From Deltaproteobacteria bacterium (GTDB lineage Bacteria; JAGRBM01; JAHCIT01), in contig JAHCIT010000006.1 in NCBI GenBank assembly GCA_026129095.1, positions 124,001 through 188,000 of the forward strand: 64,000 nt of DNA, in the 5' to 3' direction. Positions within the stretch are counted from its first letter, which is position 1. Each line of letters opens with the position of its first letter. Under the pieces are notes generated by a model. That model was not told where the DNA came from. It searched no databases and worked only from the letters and a program-made list of their open reading frames with translations. Of the stretch, positions 42,187-49,350 are shown piece after piece. The position numbers were made by a program, and so were the translations under genes.

Positions 42187-43348
42187 GGCAACTCCCAGCC
42201 CGTTCCGTTTAAGCACAGGCTACCATGCAGAATTACGCCTGCAAGCGGCGCGCATTCTGGCCGTCCTCGTGATCATGCTGGCCACCGCCTGCGCGCCCCG
42301 GACCCAGCCCTCGGCGCCGCCGGTGAACCCCGACGACCTCATCTCCGACGGCCGTCTCTACGAGGCGATCGTATTCCTCAAGGAAAATCCCGGTTATGCC
42401 GATGCCGCCGGGCGGACCCAGCGCGCCGAGACGATGCTCGCCCGCGAGGTCGGCAGCCGTGTCACCCAGGCGAAGGATCTCGCCTCCAAGGGGCGGCTCG
42501 CCGAATCGATCCGCCTCTACCGCGAGGCGCTCAAGCTCGACCCCCGCCGTTCGGACCTCGCTGAAACCGTTGCCAGCCTGAACGCCGAGCTGGATAGCCG
42601 CCGCCGCGGCCTCTTTACAGTGCTGAACACCCAGATCGAAAAGAAGAACTACACCGAAGCCCACACGACGCTCCTCAAGCTGGAACGGCTCGACCCGTTC
42701 CACGATGAGGTGGGCACCCGCCTGAACGAGGTCGAGACCCAGATCGCCGCGCAGTATTCGAAATCCATGGAAGAGGGTATCGCACTCTACCGCAAGCGCG
42801 AGTACCAGAAGGCGCTCGCCGTCTTCAACCGGGTGCTACGCACCTGGCCCGCCCACCCGCAGGCGCAGAACTACAAGAACCGGATCACCGAACTCTACGC
42901 CGAGGCGGCGAAGGTCAGTCCGAAGAAGTCCGCCGCCAGGACTCCCGCCGGCAAGACGGCAGCCGCCCCGGCGCCGGCTGAACCGGCCGCCGCATCGTTC
43001 GATCAGATCACCGCCGTTCGCCTCAGCGAGGGGCAGGGCTATCTCGCCAGAGGCGAGAACGCCAAGGCGCTGGAGCGGTTCAACAAGGCGCTCGACCTGG
43101 ATCCCAACAATGAGGCCGCCCAGAAAGGCCGCCAGCAGGCGATCGCGAAGATCGGCAAGACAACCGAAGACTTGTTCCGCGAGGGCGTCAATTTCTACCG
43201 GAACGAACAGCTCGACCGGGCCATCGAACGCTGGAACCTCGTCCTCCTCATGGACCCCGCCCACGACCGCGCCCAGAAATACCTGGAGCGGGCCCAGCGG
43301 CTCCTGGACAAGTTCCGGGAGGTCACGGGCGGCAGCGGCTCGGGCTGA
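42167..43348 (+). CDS. TPR-repeat lipoprotein
   Basis: A protein of about 393 residues with several TPR-like units (e.g. TKKEF-type helices: AKDLASKGRLAESIRLYREAL, YRKREYQKALAVFNRVL, GENAKALERFNKALDLDPN, YRNEQLDRAIERWNLVLLMDP). A signal peptide precedes a lipobox-like ATAC (ILAVLVIMLATAC), so it is probably a periplasmic lipoprotein. The start is uncertain: ATG 42167 (used here) or TTG 42179, which has GAGG upstream; both overlap the divergent response regulator. A Pro/Ala/Lys-rich linker separates the two repeat halves. Typical of envelope-complex scaffolds; partner unknown. Confidence 0.78.
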   Translation: MRIRLRTATPSPFRLSTGYHAELRLQAARILAVLVIMLATACAPRTQPSAPPVNPDDLISDGRLYEAIVFLKENPGYADAAGRTQRAETMLAREVGSRVTQAKDLASKGRLAESIRLYREALKLDPRRSDLAETVASLNAELDSRRRGLFTVLNTQIEKKNYTEAHTTLLKLERLDPFHDEVGTRLNEVETQIAAQYSKSMEEGIALYRKREYQKALAVFNRVLRTWPAHPQAQNYKNRITELYAEAAKVSPKKSAARTPAGKTAAAPAPAEPAAASFDQITAVRLSEGQGYLARGENAKALERFNKALDLDPNNEAAQKGRQQAIAKIGKTTEDLFREGVNFYRNEQLDRAIERWNLVLLMDPAHDRAQKYLERAQRLLDKFREVTGGSGSG

Positions 43349-43451
43349 CCTTTTCCCCTTCAGGCTTTTCCAGCAGCTTTCCCGCGTCAGTTTTCCCTGC
43401 CGGTTTTCGTCGCTTTTTTTTGCTGGCCTTCGTCATCGCCGTCGCGTTAGG

Positions 43452-43467
43452 CTGACGCCCGCGTCAG
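43452..43467. repeat. 7-bp inverted repeat upstream of CrtC-like gene
   Basis: CTGACGC and GCGTCAG flank CC, 40 bp before the CrtC-like start codon. The nonamer CGCGTCAGT occurs here and again at 43383-43391 in the same intergenic region. This could be an operator or simply a small hairpin; a run of eight T at 43414-43421 lies between the two copies. No regulator is adjacent. Confidence 0.3.
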
Positions 43468-43507
43468 TCTTGCGCTTAATCTTCTGACAGCGGGGGACAA
43501 AAGGATC

Positions 43508-44482
43508 ATGGCTGCATTCGTGCCCGAACAGTACAAGCCCGAGGACGACACCACCCACGAACCGGGGCCGGAGTCCAACTACAACGAGTCGATGTATTTC
43601 AACTTCTACGACCGCCGTGAGAAGACTGGCGGCTGGTTCCGGATCGGCAACCGCGTGAACGAGGGCTACGCGGAGATGACCTGCACGATCTATCTCCCCA
43701 ACGGCCATGTCCTGTTCCGGTTCGACCGGCCGAAGATCGCCACCAACCGGGCCTATGACGCCAGCGGCATGAAGTTCGAGACGATCACCCCCTGGCGCCA
43801 CCAGCGAATCACCTTCTCCGGCAAGCTGCACCGGCTCACCCAGCCGATGGAGATGGTGGACCCGAAGAAGGCATTGTCGCAGTCGGAGCGCATCCCCGCC
43901 GAACTTGTCCTCGACGTGAAGGGCTGGAGCCCGATCCAGCGGTCCGAGCGCGAGGACACGGCGGCGGCGAAGATGGATTTCTACAAGGAACACTACGAAC
44001 AGCACTGCGCCGTCACCGGGACACTCTCCTTTGACGGAAAGACCATCAGCCTGGAGGGTGTTGGCCTGCGCGACCACTCCTGGGGGCCGCGATACTGGCA
44101 GGGGCCGAAATGGTACCGCTGGTACACCATCGACTTCAGCCCCACGTTCGGTGGCATGATCACGGTGATCTGCTTTCCCGACGGCTCGGTCCACCGCTAC
44201 GGAAAGTTCTACCGGGGTGAGACCGAAGCCTTTACCGTCACCGATTTCACCGCCGAGGAGATCTGGGACGATGACGGCCCGGAGAAGATCATCAAGGCGT
44301 TCACGCTGAGGGCCCAGACCACCGCCGGCCCCAGGGAGATCACCGGGAAAGTCCTTAGCATGCTCCCTTTGAGGAACCGGCGCGAGGGCATGGTCACGCG
44401 CATCACCGAGGGGATGACCGAATACCGCCTTGGCGACGAGGTGGGTTACGGGCTCGCCGAATACCTGGATCAGATGCAGTGA
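43508..44482 (+). CDS. CrtC/DUF7065-like protein (hydroxyneurosporene synthase-related beta-barrel)
   Basis: A 324-residue protein resembling carotenoid 1,2-hydratase (CrtC) and the DUF7064/DUF7065 pair. The second half carries VGLRDHSWGPRYWQGPKWYR, the most conserved CrtC-like block, and the first half is a beta-rich domain (ESMYFNFYDRREKTGGWFRI). Such proteins act on hydrophobic substrates. It starts at the ATG at 43508 with GGGGGAC upstream and stands alone between the TPR lipoprotein and the methyltransferase. Carotenoid function is not supported by neighbours; DUF7065 proteins are often in lipid or steroid catabolic contexts. Confidence 0.72.
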   Translation: MAAFVPEQYKPEDDTTHEPGPESNYNESMYFNFYDRREKTGGWFRIGNRVNEGYAEMTCTIYLPNGHVLFRFDRPKIATNRAYDASGMKFETITPWRHQRITFSGKLHRLTQPMEMVDPKKALSQSERIPAELVLDVKGWSPIQRSEREDTAAAKMDFYKEHYEQHCAVTGTLSFDGKTISLEGVGLRDHSWGPRYWQGPKWYRWYTIDFSPTFGGMITVICFPDGSVHRYGKFYRGETEAFTVTDFTAEEIWDDDGPEKIIKAFTLRAQTTAGPREITGKVLSMLPLRNRREGMVTRITEGMTEYRLGDEVGYGLAEYLDQMQ

Positions 44483-44553
44483 TATTCCGGGGCCTGGAAA
44501 CGGCCACCCGAATCCAGATGACCTTGGCCCGCCAGCAGGACTAGACTGGGGGA

Positions 44554-45327
44554 ATGACCCGGCCCGCATTTTTTCTGCTCACGGCGGCCTTCATGGCCGT
44601 TTCGGCCGCCTGTACGGCCCCGCGGCCCGCCACCGAGGCCCAGCCGCTGGCCTCCACCGGCCCCCGCTGGCCCGAAGGGGGGTTGTCATCCGAAGAAACA
44701 GACTTAGCTAGAAGGCGTATGATCGAGACGCAGATCATGAGCAGGGGAGTAAAGGACGCCCGGGTGCTGGAAGCCCTGGAGCGGGTGCCCCGGCACGATT
44801 TCGTGCCGCCCTCGCTCCGGCAGCAGGCCTACACCGACCGGCCGCTTCCGATCGGCCTCGACCAGACGATCAGTCAGCCCTACATCGTCGCCCTGATGAG
44901 CGAACTGGCCGGGGTGAAACCGGGGAGCCGCGTGCTGGAGATCGGTACCGGCTCCGGCTACCAGGCGGCCGTGCTGGCCGAGATGGGCGCCGAGGTCTAC
45001 TCGGTCGAGATACTGGAACCCCTCGCCCGCCAGGCCGCCGGCATCCTGGAGCGGCTCGGCTACCGGAACGTCCATGTCCGCCACGGCGATGGCTATCTGG
45101 GCTGGCCCGAGGCCGCCCCGTTCGACGCCGTGCTGATCACCGCCGCCCCGCCCCGTGTGCCGGAACCCCTGAAGGAGCAGCTGAAAACCGGCGGCAAGCT
45201 GATCGCCCCCGTCGGCGTGGGGGAGCAGGAACTCATCGTCATCACCCGCACCGGCGAAAAGACCTTCGACACCCGCCCCGTCATCCCCGTCCGCTTCGTC
45301 CCCATGACCGGCAAGGCGCAGGAGTAG
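44554..45327 (+). CDS. pcm: Protein-L-isoaspartate O-methyltransferase with lipoprotein signal
   Basis: A 257-residue isoaspartyl protein repair methyltransferase. The C-terminal two-thirds contain all family motifs: IxxQIxxRG region (MIETQIMSRGVKDARVLEAL), QTISQPYIVALM, VLEIGTGSGYQAAVLAE (SAM site) and VITAAPPRVPEPL. Unusually, the N-terminus is a signal peptide ending at a lipobox (AVSAAC, C20) followed by a Pro/Ala/Thr-rich linker, so it is predicted to be exported and lipid anchored. SAM is not available in the periplasm in known bacteria, which makes the location puzzling. GGGGGA lies upstream of the ATG. Confidence 0.88.
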   Translation: MTRPAFFLLTAAFMAVSAACTAPRPATEAQPLASTGPRWPEGGLSSEETDLARRRMIETQIMSRGVKDARVLEALERVPRHDFVPPSLRQQAYTDRPLPIGLDQTISQPYIVALMSELAGVKPGSRVLEIGTGSGYQAAVLAEMGAEVYSVEILEPLARQAAGILERLGYRNVHVRHGDGYLGWPEAAPFDAVLITAAPPRVPEPLKEQLKTGGKLIAPVGVGEQELIVITRTGEKTFDTRPVIPVRFVPMTGKAQE

Positions 45328-45358
45328 GTGTGCTTTACAGCCGCCCGTAATCTTCCCC

Positions 45359-46186
45359 CTACAGCCTCTTCTCCAGCCAGTCGGCGATCCACTCCAGCTC
45401 GTCCTCGCTGATGCCGTGGGCGACGGGGAACTCGCGGTAGGTGAAGTCGGGATGGAAACCCTCGAAGGCGGCCTTCGTCCGGCGGCCGTTTTCCACCGGC
45501 AGCACCTCGTCATAAAGGCCGTGGGCGGCGAGCACCGGGACACGGGCAATGGCCTCCCGGCCAGCGGCGAGGGGAAAAAGATCCTCCGAATGGCGGCCGC
45601 TGAGAAGCATCACCCCGGCGAGCCTTCCGGGTGCCGTGTGGAGCGCGCCGAGGCTCATCATCGCCCCCTGGCTGAAGCCGAGCACGAATGTCCGGGCAGG
45701 GTCGGTCCCGAACAGGGCGGGGGCCATCTCCAGCGCGCTCACGAGTTCAGAGAGCGATGCCCGCGCCTGCCCGGTGTCCGGTATGACGGTGCCGTCCGGC
45801 CGCCATTCGATCTGAAACCATGCGCGGCCGGTGTAGTAGCCGTGCGGGGCGCGGAGGCTCACGACTTTCAGCTGGGGTGGCAGCATCCCCGCGAGCGGAG
45901 CGAGGTCGTTCTCGTCGGCGCCGATCCCGTGCAACAGGAGAAGGAGCGGCGGCCTTTGGTCCGGATTGCTGCCTGAAATACCGGACGACAGATCGCGGGG
46001 TTCGATGACCCGGTGGTGGAAGGGGAACGGCATCCCCCCTTTTGTGGCCGGAGCCGTGGGGCGCTGGCAACCGGCGGCTGCTACGAGTGCCAGCAGCGGC
46101 ACGAGGGACGCCAGCACTCCAGACGCGGAAAGGACAGCCCGCCAGTTTCGCCCGGCCGGCTGTCCTCCCGCCATCCTGATGGTCAC
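45359..46186 (-). CDS. Lipoprotein phospholipase/carboxylesterase (alpha/beta hydrolase)
   Basis: A 275-residue alpha/beta hydrolase of the phospholipase/carboxylesterase (APT1-like) family: LLLLHGIGADENDLAP (oxyanion region), VLGFSQGAMMSLG (nucleophile Ser), AHGLYDEVLPV (Asp) and PVAHGISEDEL (His). An N-terminal signal with lipobox (ALVAAAGC) makes it a predicted lipoprotein. The start could be the GTG at 46186 or the ATG at 46174. It is convergent with pcm, 31 bp apart, and the next gene upstream on this strand is the H1-like gene. Substrate unknown. Confidence 0.83.
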   Translation of the reverse strand: MTIRMAGGQPAGRNWRAVLSASGVLASLVPLLALVAAAGCQRPTAPATKGGMPFPFHHRVIEPRDLSSGISGSNPDQRPPLLLLLHGIGADENDLAPLAGMLPPQLKVVSLRAPHGYYTGRAWFQIEWRPDGTVIPDTGQARASLSELVSALEMAPALFGTDPARTFVLGFSQGAMMSLGALHTAPGRLAGVMLLSGRHSEDLFPLAAGREAIARVPVLAAHGLYDEVLPVENGRRTKAAFEGFHPDFTYREFPVAHGISEDELEWIADWLEKRL

Positions 46187-46219
46187 GCCCCGGCCGGAGA
46201 CGCCCGGCGCGTGCGTGCC

Positions 46220-46603
46220 CTACCCCGCCTTGCGGACAGAGCGGACGCGGGTCTGGAGCGACTGGATGTAGTGGTTCACGCCATCCACGAGCCGGGTCGC
46301 CGCCTGGCGGACGCCGTCGGCGCCGGGGTTGTTCTGGAACGACAGGGCATCGCGGAAGCCGCTGAACGCGCCGAGCAGGTTCCGGGATGACGAGACGACG
46401 GTCGCCTGGAAGTGCGACAGCTCGCCGCGCAGCTCGTGGAGCGACTTCTCAAGACCGCGAAGCTGCGCCTCAAGCGCGGTACGCGGATCCTGCTTCGTGA
46501 CGGCGCGCTTGGCCGGAGCCTTTTTCGCGGCCGTCTTTTTGACCGGCTTCTTCGCGGGTGACTTCTTCACTGCCTTCTTCTTTGCGGGGGCTTTCTTCGC
46601 CAT
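46220..46603 (-). CDS. Histone H1-like, lysine-rich nucleoid-associated protein
   Basis: A 127-residue protein with a Lys/Ala/Pro-rich N-terminal tail (about 40 residues of KKAPAKK, KSPAKKP, KKTAAKK units) typical of histone H1-like or AlgP-like bacterial proteins, followed by a helical domain (LEAQLRGLEKSLHELRGELS and later VRQAATRLVDGVNHYI). No DNA-binding motif beyond the basic tail is visible. It is expected to bind DNA nonspecifically and affect nucleoid structure. The promoter region (46604-46860) is unusually rich in short repeats. The ATG at 46603 is preceded by AAGGAG-like sequence on this strand (AACCGATAGTC between) but not strongly. Confidence 0.7.
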   Translation of the reverse strand: MAKKAPAKKKAVKKSPAKKPVKKTAAKKAPAKRAVTKQDPRTALEAQLRGLEKSLHELRGELSHFQATVVSSSRNLLGAFSGFRDALSFQNNPGADGVRQAATRLVDGVNHYIQSLQTRVRSVRKAG

Positions 46604-46725
46604 GACTATCGGTTCTCCTTGGCTGTTGTTGACTCTTATGGTTATGAACGCTTGGGCTGCGGCGGCCCGTCTTTGACTTACTGCGTTATAACACCGGGTG
46701 CAAGGAAAAAGTGACAGGCCTAGAA

Positions 46726-46740
46726 CGTTTTATTAAAACG
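46726..46740. promoter_or_regulatory. AT-rich interrupted palindrome next to the 10-bp repeats
   Basis: CGTTTTA and TAAAACG are exact complements flanking a single T, giving a 15-bp site. It ends exactly where the first 10-bp repeat cluster begins and lies about 125 bp upstream of the H1-like start codon. It could be an operator for a dimeric repressor. Confidence 0.4.
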
Positions 46741-46770
46741 GCCACGCCTCGCCACGGCTCACCACGCCTC
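46741..46770. repeat. Three tandem 10-bp repeats, cluster A
   Basis: GCCACGCCTC, GCCACGGCTC and ACCACGCCTC follow each other without spacers (consensus RCCACGSCTC). Ten bases is about one DNA helical turn, so each copy would present the same face. A second set occurs at 46829-46858. The first copy begins directly after the AT palindrome. Confidence 0.75.
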
Positions 46771-46805
46771 GATAGTGGTCCAGCCAGTTGTCATCAGGGA
46801 TCGTT

Positions 46806-46833
46806 GATAGTCCAACCACGATAGTCCAACCAC
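46806..46833. repeat. Perfect 14-bp tandem duplication
   Basis: GATAGTCCAACCAC occurs twice back to back (46806-46819 and 46820-46833). A related stretch, GATAGTGGTCCAGCCA, begins at 46771. It runs into the second 10-bp repeat cluster, whose first copy begins at 46829, so the array appears to have grown by slippage. Confidence 0.75.
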
Positions 46834-46858
46834 GCTTCACCACGGCTCACCACGCCTC
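46829..46858. repeat. Three tandem 10-bp repeats, cluster B
   Basis: ACCACGCTTC, ACCACGGCTC and ACCACGCCTC, the same consensus as cluster A with one substitution in the first copy. The two clusters are in the same orientation and about 88 bp apart start to start. Confidence 0.75.
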
Positions 46859-46925
46859 AACTTTGGGACTGGCTGCCGTTTTTCGGCTCTGGCCGCAACG
46901 GTTGCACGCAAAGTTTTGCTTAAAG

Positions 46926-46941
46926 TGTGATATAGAGCACA
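46926..46941. promoter_or_regulatory. CRP/FNR-like binding site
   Basis: TGTGA-N6-GCACA matches the CRP consensus TGTGA-N6-TCACA in nine of ten specified bases. A cNMP-binding domain protein exists in this window (30877-34107), but it is a membrane fusion, not CRP. Whether a CRP homologue exists is unknown. The nearest plus-strand frame begins about 170 bp downstream. Confidence 0.35.
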
Positions 46942-47111
46942 AACTAGCCCACCGAAGGCGCAATCCGTCGCACGAGTGCATACGTCACATCCGGTAAAAC
47001 AACGCTATTACAGTTAGTTAGATCAATTACCCCACCGATGGCATGGACCGTGCGTAACCAGTTTCAGAGAACGTACCGGGCAGCACCCGGCGCGTTCGGG
47101 ACCAGCAGATC

Positions 47112-47363
47112 ATGAAGACGAAAGGGAACAAGCAGGTGTCAACCGTGACGAGCCTCCACCAGACGGAACCGGGGGAGATTCCCCAAAAGTCAGCCAAACC
47201 CGCACGCAACTACCGTGACCGTTTCGTGCGCTACTCCAGGGCCCGCGAGCAGAACCGGAAAGCGGCCTGCCGCACGGCGGGCGAAAAACTGCGGGAAGCG
47301 GTCGCGGGCGGCGCGAACCTCCGCGGCGACGGCAGCGCAGCCACGGGCGGCGCGGCTCGCTGA
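47112..47363 (+). CDS. Uncertain small basic ORF
   Basis: An 83-residue frame beginning MKTKGNKQVSTVTSL, rich in Lys, Arg, Ala and Gly, with no hydrophobic segment, no recognised motif and no clear ribosome-binding site upstream of its ATG. The C-terminal half (EKLREAVAGGANLRGDG) is low complexity. The frame on the opposite strand in the same place is equally unconvincing. Kept only because the interval otherwise lacks a gene. Confidence 0.25.
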   Translation: MKTKGNKQVSTVTSLHQTEPGEIPQKSAKPARNYRDRFVRYSRAREQNRKAACRTAGEKLREAVAGGANLRGDGSAATGGAAR

Positions 47364-47563
47364 TGACCTGACGACGGCCGGGGCACCTTTAAGGAGAAAA
47401 AGCGCGCCGGGTTTCTTCCCGGCCCTTGTTCCCGCCCCGGTCTTTCTGACTGTCTCTTTCCGGCCCGCCAGTTCCCCGGACCGGGCCATCCAAAAAAATC
47501 GCCGAAAGCCCGTGGACGTGTTTACAACCGGTTACGACCCGGATAATTAACCCCGTAACCCTT

Positions 47564-48124
47564 ATGGAAAATCCGCCCGTCATCTACCGTGCGCGGCTGC
47601 ATCCGCTGGAGATCGCCACTCCGCTGGCGGTCCTGTTCACGTTCCTGGCGTTCACGATGCCCAACTACCTGTCATTCGCGCCAGGGGCCGCGCTGGATCA
47701 GGCCTCGGCCCGGATCGGCCAGCTCATCGTCGCCGCACGCCGGGCCTCGGTCGACAGCGGACGGGCGCGGCTCGTTTTCGATGCCGGCAAGCGGCAGGTG
47801 GTCCTCACCTCCGGCAGGCCCGGTTCGGAGAAGACCGAGGGCACCTACTCGCTCCCCGGCGGCGTGCGGTTCGGTTACGACCAGAACGTGACGCCCTACC
47901 CCGGCCTCAAGCTCCCCAACGGGACGGACCTCGCCGCCACGGAAAACGGCATCACCTTCGACAACGACACGCTGGTGATGGAGGATGGCCTGCTGACGGG
48001 GTTTCCCGGGCTCGTCTACCTCAGGAACGACCAGGGGCAGGTCCATGCCATTTATGTCCGCATTTCCGGGGACTACGACCTCAAGGCCTGGCAAAGCGGC
48101 GGCTGGACAACAATCCGGAACTGA
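47564..48124 (+). CDS. Pseudopilin-like (GspH/FimT-type) protein
   Basis: A 186-residue protein with a single N-terminal hydrophobic helix (LEIATPLAVLFTFLAFTMPN, residues about 15-34) followed by an amphipathic stretch (ASARIGQLIVAARRASVDSG) and a beta-rich domain. This is the layout of GspH/FimT minor pseudopilins, and a Glu stands near the fifth position of the would-be mature helix. The prepilin peptidase cleavage motif (Gly followed by Phe/Met) is absent; the sequence before the helix is ARLHP. No type II secretion or pilus genes are nearby. It ends 69 bp before tRNA-Val. Confidence 0.6.
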   Translation: MENPPVIYRARLHPLEIATPLAVLFTFLAFTMPNYLSFAPGAALDQASARIGQLIVAARRASVDSGRARLVFDAGKRQVVLTSGRPGSEKTEGTYSLPGGVRFGYDQNVTPYPGLKLPNGTDLAATENGITFDNDTLVMEDGLLTGFPGLVYLRNDQGQVHAIYVRISGDYDLKAWQSGGWTTIRN

Positions 48125-48152
48125 TATTTGCGGTCCGCTCCGCGGTCCGTTA

Positions 48153-48180
48153 TTGACTCGGACGGGCGCAGGCGGATAGA
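48153..48180 (+). promoter_or_regulatory. Sigma70-like promoter for the tRNA-Val/tRNA-Asp pair
   Basis: TTGACT at 48153-48158 and GATAGA at 48175-48180, separated by 16 bp, lie 12 bp before tRNA-Val. The -35 matches five of six consensus bases; the -10 matches three. The position relative to the tRNA is right for a short leader. Confidence 0.5.
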
Positions 48181-48192
48181 CAACCGCTCCCC

Positions 48193-48268
48193 GGGCGGTT
48201 AGCTCAGCTGGTAGAGCACCGGTTTTACACGCCGGGGGTCACAGGTTCGAGCCCTGTACCGCCTACCA
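48193..48268 (+). tRNA. tRNA-Val (anticodon TAC)
   Basis: A 76-nt cloverleaf: acceptor GGGCGGT with ACCGCCT (one G-U), D-arm GCTC/GAGC, anticodon stem CCGGT/GCCGG with loop TTTACAC (anticodon TAC), T-arm ACAGG/CCTGT with TTCGAGC, and encoded CCA. It precedes tRNA-Asp by 58 bp. Confidence 0.97.
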
Positions 48269-48326
48269 GATGCAGCAAATGGCGGCCCGCAAGGCCGCCC
48301 GTCCCCTCGCTAATGATGAACTGAAC

Positions 48327-48403
<77 letters not shown>

Positions 48404-48424
48404 ACTTTTGTCTTCCTGAAGACA

Positions 48425-48453
48425 CGAAAAGCCCCCGGTAAGGGGGCTTTTCG
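48425..48453. terminator. Bidirectional intrinsic terminator
   Basis: CGAAAAGCCCCC and GGGGGCTTTTCG are exact complements separated by GGTAA. The stem's own A-run and T-run give a U-tract on both strands. It sits between the tRNA pair (plus) and the MaoC gene (minus), ending both transcripts. The most convincing terminator in the window. Confidence 0.85.
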
Positions 48454-48507
48454 TTGCCGGGGAAGCTGGTCGCCCGGCTAACCGGCACCGCCTGTACGGG
48501 ATGCGGG

Positions 48508-49335
48508 CTACTCCCGCCACCTCGCATGGCCCCGGCTAATCACAGTAACGCCGTTCTGGTTCACGACGTCGAACTCGCATACCCCCGCCCCGGTCTTCCG
48601 GATCCGGGTCGTCACAGTGTCGCCGGGCAGCACCATTTTCGAGAACCGTGCGCCGAACTCCGCCAGGCGCGGCGCCTCACCACGCATGCAGCTATCGACC
48701 ACTGCCTGCGCCGCGAACGACAGCGTGCATAGCCCGTGCAGGATGACGCCGGGAAGCCCGGAGGCCTTCGCCGCGTCGTTGTTCATATGGATGGGATTCT
48801 TGTCGCCCGAAGCATTCCCGAACCGGGTCGCCTGATCTGGAGCCACCTTCATCGGGACTTCAAAGTCGAACTTCGCAGGTTCTGGAACCGGTTCCGCCGG
48901 AGCACTTTTCCCGGAACCGGAGCCACGGATAAAGAACAGTGCCTCCGACTGGCTGACCTCTTTCCCCTCGCTGTCTTCGCTCGTCACCAGAATAGTGACT
49001 GTCTCGCCAGTGGGTTTTTCCTCGATGGAGAGGATTTTTCCCCTGGACACCAGTCTCTCGCCAGCCTTCACCGGCCGCCGGTACCGGAACACATGTTCGC
49101 CGTGGACGAGCCGCATGATATTCGCACCGAGTTTCGGATGGAACATGCACTTGCCCATGGCGGGCAGACCGACCGTGAAGGCGAAACACGGCGGTGCGAC
49201 CGGATTCTCCCCAAGGAAAAGAGGGTTGCCCTCGTTGACGGCCGCGGCGTAGGCCCGCACCTGATTGGCCTCGACCACAAATTCAACGGGCTTTCCTTCG
49301 TATCCTGCCAGTTCGCGGTTCATTCCCATGCCCAT
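48508..49335 (-). CDS. Double-hotdog MaoC-family hydratase
   Basis: A 275-residue enoyl-CoA hydratase 2-type protein. The N-terminal half is a degenerate hotdog domain (MNRELAGYEGKPVEFVVE, GLPAMGKCMFHPKLG). The C-terminal half carries the R-hydratase catalytic motif ASGDKNPIHMNNDAA and GVILHGL. It hydrates trans-2-enoyl-CoA to 3-hydroxyacyl-CoA with R stereochemistry. Three nearby in-frame ATGs exist at 49335, 49329 and 49323; GGGAGG lies 4 bases before the first and 10 before the second. It is the last gene of the minus catabolic operon, 15 bp after the reductase gene. Confidence 0.87.
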   Translation of the reverse strand: MGMGMNRELAGYEGKPVEFVVEANQVRAYAAAVNEGNPLFLGENPVAPPCFAFTVGLPAMGKCMFHPKLGANIMRLVHGEHVFRYRRPVKAGERLVSRGKILSIEEKPTGETVTILVTSEDSEGKEVSQSEALFFIRGSGSGKSAPAEPVPEPAKFDFEVPMKVAPDQATRFGNASGDKNPIHMNNDAAKASGLPGVILHGLCTLSFAAQAVVDSCMRGEAPRLAEFGARFSKMVLPGDTVTTRIRKTGAGVCEFDVVNQNGVTVISRGHARWRE

Positions 49336-49350
49336 CTGCCTCCCTTGTGC

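Larger units (their letters stand above)
46604..47563. other. Low-GC, repeat-rich interval without a convincing protein gene
   Basis: About 960 bp between the H1-like gene and the pseudopilin-like gene, visibly lower in GC and in coding potential than the rest. It contains an AT palindrome (46726-46740), two clusters of three 10-bp repeats (46741-46770 and 46829-46858), a 14-bp tandem duplication (46806-46833), a CRP-like site (46926-46941) and a weak open frame (47112-47363). A short GC hairpin (GCCGGG/CCCGGC, 47406-47423) lies near the end. No DnaA box is visible. Candidates: regulatory region for the H1-like gene, a ncRNA locus, or a cryptic replication element. Confidence 0.6.

Noticed and set aside
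43414-43421. Run of eight T as a terminator for the TPR lipoprotein gene
   Set aside because: No stem precedes it; adjacent sequence cannot form a stable hairpin.
46741-46858. CRISPR-like array
   Set aside because: Units are only 10 bp, tandem without spacers, and no cas genes are present.
47406-47423. Intrinsic terminator on the minus strand (hairpin GCCGGG/CCCGGC followed by GCGC then T5)
   Set aside because: No minus-strand gene ends here, and the U-tract is displaced by four bases from the stem.
46604-47563. Replication origin
   Set aside because: Iteron-like repeats and an AT palindrome are suggestive, but no DnaA box, dnaA/dnaN/gyrB or parAB genes lie nearby; kept only as a possibility.
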